A DNA stretch of 64,000 nt from Ostreococcus mediterraneus (Eukaryota; Chlorophyta; Mamiellophyceae; Mamiellales; Bathycoccaceae). The notes beneath the pieces were generated by a model. It was not told the DNA's origin and did not search any database. It saw only the letters and a program-made list of their open reading frames with translations. Made by a program: the position numbers and the translations under genes. Numbering within the stretch: position 1 is the first letter of the stretch; every line of letters begins with the position of its first letter. The stretch lies in NCBI GenBank assembly GCA_012295225.1, contig WMKK01000014.1, positions 457,979 to 521,978 of the forward strand, in the 5' to 3' direction. Positions 59,201 through 64,000 of the stretch are shown here, in pieces.

Positions 59201-60571
59201 ATGATGCATGACGCATCGTCGACGACAGCGTCGTCGTTGGCGCCGTATTCGGACGCGACGCGCGCGGATTGTGCGATGATGGCATCGCCGTCGTCGCCGG
59301 CGCCGCCGCATGCGCACCGAGATGCGTCGCGGCTCGGTTGGCGCACTACTTTTGTGTCGTGCGTGGCGGTGGCGTCGGCGTGCGCCGTCGCGGCGTTGGA
59401 AGTCGACCGACGGAAACGCATTGAGGCACGCGAGCGAGGGATTGATCCGGACGCGGACACGCATGCGGCGTTGACTGAACTCGTGCGCGTCGCTGAAGAG
59501 CTGTTTCAGCGCGCACCGAGCGAGAAGAATGCGACAAAGGTGAATGAGGCGCGCGCGGCGTTGCGGGACGTCGAACGCAGGCAACGGGAGCGCGCCGAAG
59601 CGGTTCGACGCGCGGAGGAATGGAAGTCGCGCGTGCGAGTGAAAGAGAGCGAGAATGACGATGATGGGTCGTTTGCGGCGATCGGGGGCGATGCGCGAGA
59701 GGAAGGATTAAGAGTGGAGGCGATTTTGAGCGCCAAGCGGCGCGAACGCGAAGCCGAGGCGAAGAAGCCGCCGCTCGCGGGATCGAGCATGGAATGGATG
59801 AAAGCGGATGACTATTTGAATCGCGTGCTTGAAAAGGAAAGCACTGATCATGTGGAAGAGGAGGATATCGCATCTACGCCTAAAGTCGTGGATGGTGAGA
59901 CGTTTGAAGAGTACCCGGAGGAACTCGTCGAAGCGATGCGGCGCATGGAAGCGGACATCGCCACCGGTACGTACAACGAGGAGGCGTTGTATGAAAAGTA
60001 TAAAGACGTCCTCGACGCGTTTGGGGAAGAGTTTGAGCCCACGACAGAGGTTGATGACGATGGAGACGAAAACGAGCATCCGCAGTTACTCGACCCGTGG
60101 TGGTGGCGTAAAGCGCGCGCGTTGTTTTTAATAATCGTCACCCCGAGCCCAAACGCGCCCGAGGAGTTCTTTGCCATGCAAATGGTGCCTGATAATATTC
60201 CCGAACGCGCCAGGCCGGAAGACAAGTATCATCTCGTGGCGTTTGAAGATCGTCGAGACGCGGAAAACTTTTGCTTTTTAATGCAGTCGCAACGACCGCG
60301 CGGCGAAATGGATGTTGAACTCAAAGGCATCGTGAGCATGAAACCCATCGGTCCTAAAGAGTTACAACAGTTAGCCGACAGCGTGGATTACGGCGTCACC
60401 GTGGTAGGCGGAGGACGGGTGGATTTGTCCCCTAATCGCCCGTATGTGGATGTTTTGAATCACATCGCGCACATAGGAGGCGAGGCGTACTTGTGGACGT
60501 TTGCGCGCGACGTCAAGCGAGATTTCGACAACGCACAAGAAGACGACAACGGCGCCACGGCGCCAAGGTAA
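59201..60571 (+). CDS. Plastid DUF3110-domain membrane protein
   Basis: 456 aa from ATG 59201 (MMHDASSTTASS). The leader contains a hydrophobic segment, FVSCVAVASACAVAALEVD, which may be a membrane anchor after a transit region. A charged coiled-coil section (RDVERRQRERAEAVRRAEEW) follows. The C-terminal domain FFAMQMVPDNIPERARPEDK ... YHLVAFEDRRDAENFCFLMQ and VDLSPNRPYVDVLNHI match the DUF3110 domain of cyanobacteria and plastids, where short strands and an EDxxDAxRF helix occur. Function is unknown. It diverges from the p25-alpha gene. Confidence 0.75.
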   Translation: MMHDASSTTASSLAPYSDATRADCAMMASPSSPAPPHAHRDASRLGWRTTFVSCVAVASACAVAALEVDRRKRIEARERGIDPDADTHAALTELVRVAEELFQRAPSEKNATKVNEARAALRDVERRQRERAEAVRRAEEWKSRVRVKESENDDDGSFAAIGGDAREEGLRVEAILSAKRREREAEAKKPPLAGSSMEWMKADDYLNRVLEKESTDHVEEEDIASTPKVVDGETFEEYPEELVEAMRRMEADIATGTYNEEALYEKYKDVLDAFGEEFEPTTEVDDDGDENEHPQLLDPWWWRKARALFLIIVTPSPNAPEEFFAMQMVPDNIPERARPEDKYHLVAFEDRRDAENFCFLMQSQRPRGEMDVELKGIVSMKPIGPKELQQLADSVDYGVTVVGGGRVDLSPNRPYVDVLNHIAHIGGEAYLWTFARDVKRDFDNAQEDDNGATAPR

Positions 60572-60644
60572 GTGAGATGGAGAAAGGCGCGCACACACAT
60601 AATTGTGATTAGATTGTCATTAGTCTTGATTGATTTTCAAAAGT

Positions 60645-63398
60645 TTAGTACACGACAGATCCTCCTACGATCTTCCAATTTTTTACTCCGCCCGACTCGC
60701 ATCGCTTGAGTTCATACTTTGCCCGGTACGTGCTCTCGTACACGTCATCAGGTTCGTTTCTAGACTTATCCTTCAACACCGCCAACTCCGTGAGCGTGGT
60801 TTCCACGAAGACTCTATCCTCGCTGACAATATTGATATTGTCGATGCTCAATGCGTTTAATTGATACTCCCAAGCCCATCCGTGCGACGCCACGTCCTCG
60901 GCGCGTGTTTCCCATTGTTGCAGCATTGGCCCTTCCAAAATCGTGCCCAAGTGACGGGTATTGTGTGAGTGTCCGAGCGCCTGCGCCTTGGCCGTTTGCC
61001 ATTTACGGACAACCTTTTCGGCGAGCGAGGCGTCCATGACCGGCGTCACCTTCTTCGGCGTCGACGCAATCACCTTGGGCGCGGCGACAGCCGCAGCCTT
61101 TTTCGTCGCCTTTTTTGGCTCAGCTTTGGGGGCGAGCTTTGGGCTCGGCTTGGGTAAGGAAATGGTGGGCAATTGAATCTTCGACAAGGATGATCCGACG
61201 TGCACGACGGCAGAGCCCGCGGCCTGCACAGGCGCTAATGGATTGATTTTTGGCAACGTGACGCCGGAAAGCGCGCTTCCGCCACCCGCGGCGTACGCGG
61301 CGGCACCAATGACACCGAGTTTTGCCACGGCCACGACGCGCCTTTGAGTGTCGGAGACGCCAAACTCGAGCACTGGGGGTGTCGGCGCAAATGCCGACGT
61401 AATGGAATCAATCGAATTCACGACCGCGCGCTTACCCGCTTCGAGCGCACCTTGGATGCGAATCAACGCCGAGAAGGACTGCAGACGCGTCACAAATCCT
61501 TGCACATTGGGTGTCGCAAACCAATCTTCCAACGACGGCGGAACGACTTCGGCGCCATCGCGGAAGAGCGGGAACGCCACATCGTTGATCCATTGATCTG
61601 CCATGGCGCACATGCCTTCGATTAAATCACCCTCTTGTGAGCGCTCGCGCACGTATTGCTCCAACGCCGGGTCGGCGGTGCCATCATACAAGCCTAAAGT
61701 ATGTGCCGCCTCGTCCACGCGCCCGAGTAACAATTGGCACACCGCGCGTTCGACGCCAACATCTGCCAAGCCGTCCCCGTTGCGCTCCGCCGCCGCTTGA
61801 AGCTGATGAAAAATCTCATCTGCATCAATAATCAACATGGGCTTACTTTGAATCAATCCTGCGACGACGTGCGCGAGAGCGCTCTTGTACACCTCGTCCG
61901 TGTCAGCCGGCACGTAATCGGGAGCTTCGATAAACAGCGACACTTGTTCCTGCGACGTTAATAATTCATTCGCTTGTTCCATGAACGCCCCGCGTTGTTC
62001 GAGCTGCTGGGTGACATCCTTGGTCCATAACAACGAACGCAACGCGCGCAATCCGAGCGCGCGCGCGCTTGTTTCTTCGAGCGGCAACGCGAGCAACTCG
62101 AGCACGTACCCGGGTGCCATGTCATGGTACGTCAAATTAATGTTTCTTCGCACCTCTGGCGCGAACGAGGCGCCGCCCGCGCGAGAAAGCGTTTCGCCGC
62201 CGAGCTCGAGCAAGTCACAGCCCTCCACGATGCGCGGCGGGTTGGACACCAAAGACGTGTGACCGAATTCACAGAAGGCCAACGCCATGGTGAGCGCGAC
62301 ATCCTTACGATGTTGTCGACCGCCTCGGCATTGGGCGACGACATCGCCGAATTCCAACACGGATTCGTACTCGCCCGCTTCTTGAAGCAAACACAACGCC
62401 GCCGCCGCGCGTTCGGGTTCGATGGGCGTCAAGATGCCGTCGCGGATATCCTTGTCGTGTTGCTTGCGCGCCGCTTCATCTTTTAACACCCACGCCGCTT
62501 CATCAATCAATGATAATCGCGCCTGTAACATGTTGGGGGAGTATCCACGAGGGAGCTCGGCTTCGATCGCGGCGAGCGCGGCGCGCGGAATGGCGTTCGG
62601 CGTCACGCGCGTCGCTGGCATATTCAACACTTGATAATACGACAACGGCAAAGGCACGGCGCCGTCGGGGGCGTCGAACCCGCCGCCGCTCCATCCTTGG
62701 CTTTCACCTTTGGTTTCATCTCTCGACGACGAGGAGGACGATGACGACGACGACGACGCGCGTATCGCCGGCACCGCGGCGTCCTCCGCGGCATCCTCCG
62801 CGGCGACGTAATCCGCGATGGTCGTCTTCGGCGCGCCAGTCATCAACGGTTGGTGTTCATCGCCACCCCTCGCGCCGACTGGGGCACCATTATTACTATT
62901 AGTCATAGTAGTAGTAGTACGCCCATTCGTTGTTTTCCCCACCGCAGACGCCGCACGATTCGCATCGATACCCGCCGATACGAACGCCCTCAACCGCGCG
63001 TCTGGATCCGCGTCGGCGTCTCGCCGCTCAAACGTCGGCGCGCTCCCGCCCGACGCGAATCCCGCCCCTCTCGCGCCGTCGTCATCACCCTCGTCATCTC
63101 GTCGTGCGCGCGCATCACTTTGCATAACTTCCCCAATCGTCGTCGTCGATTCATACGCCGATCGTCCATCATCAAACCGTCCAAACTCCGCGTCGTCGTC
63201 ATCCGTCGCGTTTGAATCCGCGACGTCGCCACCCGGCGCGGCGCGCGTCCCTCGCACCCCGCCGCACGCCCGTCGTCGTCTCATCGCGCACACACGCGAT
63301 GGGTGACGACGACGACGACTCCACGTCCACGCTCCGCCGTCACCCGTCGACAGCACCGTCACTCGCATCGTCGTCGTCGTCGTCATCGTCATCATCAT
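60645..63398 (-). CDS. ARC6/PARC6-like plastid division protein
   Basis: 917 aa from ATG 63398 (start uncertain within a run of ATG codons). A Thr/Arg-rich leader is followed by acidic low-complexity sequence. The N-terminal region PLSYYQVLNMPATRVTPNAI ... RARLSLIDEAAWVLKD-like corresponds to the J-like domain of ARC6 but lacks HPD. A long helical region follows (ALCLLQEAGEYESVLEFGDV, VVAGLIQSKPMLIIDAD, VERAVCQLLLGRVDEAAHTL). After a Pro/Lys-rich linker, the C-terminal IMS domain has VVRKWQTAKAQALGHSHNT, ILEGPMLQQWETRAED and WEYQLNALSIDNI. ARC6/PARC6 anchor FtsZ and PDV proteins at the inner envelope division site. Confidence 0.88.
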   Translation of the reverse strand: MMMTMTTTTTMRVTVLSTGDGGAWTWSRRRRHPSRVCAMRRRRACGGVRGTRAAPGGDVADSNATDDDDAEFGRFDDGRSAYESTTTIGEVMQSDARARRDDEGDDDGARGAGFASGGSAPTFERRDADADPDARLRAFVSAGIDANRAASAVGKTTNGRTTTTMTNSNNGAPVGARGGDEHQPLMTGAPKTTIADYVAAEDAAEDAAVPAIRASSSSSSSSSSSRDETKGESQGWSGGGFDAPDGAVPLPLSYYQVLNMPATRVTPNAIPRAALAAIEAELPRGYSPNMLQARLSLIDEAAWVLKDEAARKQHDKDIRDGILTPIEPERAAAALCLLQEAGEYESVLEFGDVVAQCRGGRQHRKDVALTMALAFCEFGHTSLVSNPPRIVEGCDLLELGGETLSRAGGASFAPEVRRNINLTYHDMAPGYVLELLALPLEETSARALGLRALRSLLWTKDVTQQLEQRGAFMEQANELLTSQEQVSLFIEAPDYVPADTDEVYKSALAHVVAGLIQSKPMLIIDADEIFHQLQAAAERNGDGLADVGVERAVCQLLLGRVDEAAHTLGLYDGTADPALEQYVRERSQEGDLIEGMCAMADQWINDVAFPLFRDGAEVVPPSLEDWFATPNVQGFVTRLQSFSALIRIQGALEAGKRAVVNSIDSITSAFAPTPPVLEFGVSDTQRRVVAVAKLGVIGAAAYAAGGGSALSGVTLPKINPLAPVQAAGSAVVHVGSSLSKIQLPTISLPKPSPKLAPKAEPKKATKKAAAVAAPKVIASTPKKVTPVMDASLAEKVVRKWQTAKAQALGHSHNTRHLGTILEGPMLQQWETRAEDVASHGWAWEYQLNALSIDNINIVSEDRVFVETTLTELAVLKDKSRNEPDDVYESTYRAKYELKRCESGGVKNWKIVGGSVVY

Positions 63399-63788
63399 CG
63401 TGATTGCGACGTCCGCGTGACTCGGCGATGCAATCAAATCAAATCCAATCAAATCAATCCACCGAATACGACTCTCGAATACGACTCTCGGGCAACGCCG
63501 CGCCGGGGTGTCGTGATATCGTCGCACGTCTTCCGTCGCACACTGTCGCTACCGTCGTCGTTACCGTCGTCGTCGTCGTCGTCCAAGTCGTCGCGGTTTG
63601 AAATCTGCGTCGTGCTCGAAGGACGATGTCTCGTGCATGGTCTTTCATGGTCTTAACTATTGGTTACTGTAACGTATTGTACGATACCCTTGTACCTTCG
63701 CACGCATCAATCATGGAGAACGCGCGACCTCCGACGGCCTATGGGCTGTGTTGGCGGTATGCATATGCACAAATGGTACCAGATATAA
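63399..63788. other. Intergenic upstream of ARC6/PARC6-like gene
   Basis: About 390 bp, with AATCAAATCAAATCCAATCA tetra/pentanucleotide-like repeats near 63435-63465 and a short (GTC) run near 63555-63590. No coding frame is convincing. Confidence 0.5.
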
Positions 63789-64000
63789 TTACTCTTCGGC
63801 CACGTACTTAACCTTCTTTTTCTTCGCCTGCGTCGACGCGCTGGTGAGCGATTAATCGTGAAATTAAAGCATTAGTTCAAAAGAAAAAGTAATTATGCAC
63901 CTTTGCACCAAATTTCAGATCGATCGGCGTCGTCGCGGCGCGTCTAGAGGCGTTTTTGTAGAAGGTTAAGTAGCTCTTGGTGGATGGTGTTCCACATGAG
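63789..64000 (-). CDS. 3' end of an unidentified gene, two terminal exons (partial)
   Basis: Proposed exons 63901-64000 (open to the right edge) and 63789-63827, joined across a 73-bp intron with donor GTGCAT, an ACTAAT branch-point-like site and acceptor GACGCAG. The joined end reads PSTKSYLTFYKNASRRAATT, then PIDLKFGAKAKKKKVKYVAE and a final Glu before TAA. An unspliced alternative in another frame ends at 63944 after MWNTIHQELLNLLQKRL. The spliced reading looks better but neither is recognised, so identity awaits the sequence beyond the window. Confidence 0.45.

Noticed and set aside
57662-59584. 640-codon version of the p25-alpha gene
   Set aside because: The extra N-terminus is Arg/His-rich and antisense to the DUF3110 gene; the conserved protein begins near 58897-58969.
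1-64000. CRISPR arrays, rRNA genes, prokaryotic operons or viral blocks
   Set aside because: No regularly spaced repeat array, no rRNA core sequence and no viral gene set; gene content is that of a green algal nucleus throughout.

Overview
The window is nuclear DNA from a picoeukaryotic green alga. Plant-type plastid genes (TypA/BipA with a transit-peptide exon, an ARC6/PARC6-like division protein, a pheophorbide-oxygenase-family Rieske protein) sit beside eukaryotic core genes (CCT7, Sec1, PP1, TFIIIC, Elongator ELP3, Rab escort protein). Genes are packed tightly on both strands with very short spacers and few short introns, and the sequence is GC-rich. Together this points to a Mamiellophyceae alga, most probably Ostreococcus; that assignment is an inference. 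Introns, where present, are GT-AG and often carry a CTAAC-like branch point close to the acceptor. I resolved exon structure by protein continuity for nine genes.

Layout: 1-10.3 kb holds ELP3 (partial), CWC27 cyclophilin, Rab escort protein, plastid TypA (two exons), a GEP4-type PGP phosphatase, a three-exon AP2-domain factor and a JmjC protein. 10.3-14.1 kb is a low-complexity repeat tract followed by an apparently intact Pogo/Fot-like DNA transposon (857-aa DDE transposase, imperfect terminal inverted repeats, TA flanks). 14.3-21.0 kb is a zinc-homeostasis neighbourhood: a ZIP transporter diverging from a group-F-like bZIP factor, then a COG0523/CobW GTPase, then a second ZIP transporter with two EF-hand loops. 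The spacer between the first ZIP and the bZIP carries five perfect matches to the plant zinc-deficiency response element RTGTCGACAY. This is the most striking observation in the window.

21-36 kb: GATA factor, an unknown two-exon gene, PP1, an alanine-rich coiled-coil protein, TFIIIC B-block subunit, a small PHD protein and a Rieske oxygenase. 36-47 kb: COX17, glucosidase II beta, a triple-KH RS protein, a plastid GNAT, a Canopy-like ER protein, a protein with three WCSWC zinc-knuckle-like repeats, and CCT7. 47-64 kb: MUB ubiquitin-fold protein, Sec1 diverging from a Sec15-like exocyst protein, a plastid membrane protein diverging from an MnmM-like methyltransferase, NOPCHAP1, proteasome chaperone PAC4, tiny proteins, a multicopper oxidase flanked by a direct duplication, a two-domain p25-alpha protein, a DUF3110 plastid protein, an ARC6/PARC6-like protein, and the 3' end of an unidentified gene at the right edge.

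No rRNA, tRNA or CRISPR was recognised by eye. Many long open frames in this GC-rich DNA begin at GTG or TTG or run antisense to real genes; starts given here were moved to ATG codons unless stated.
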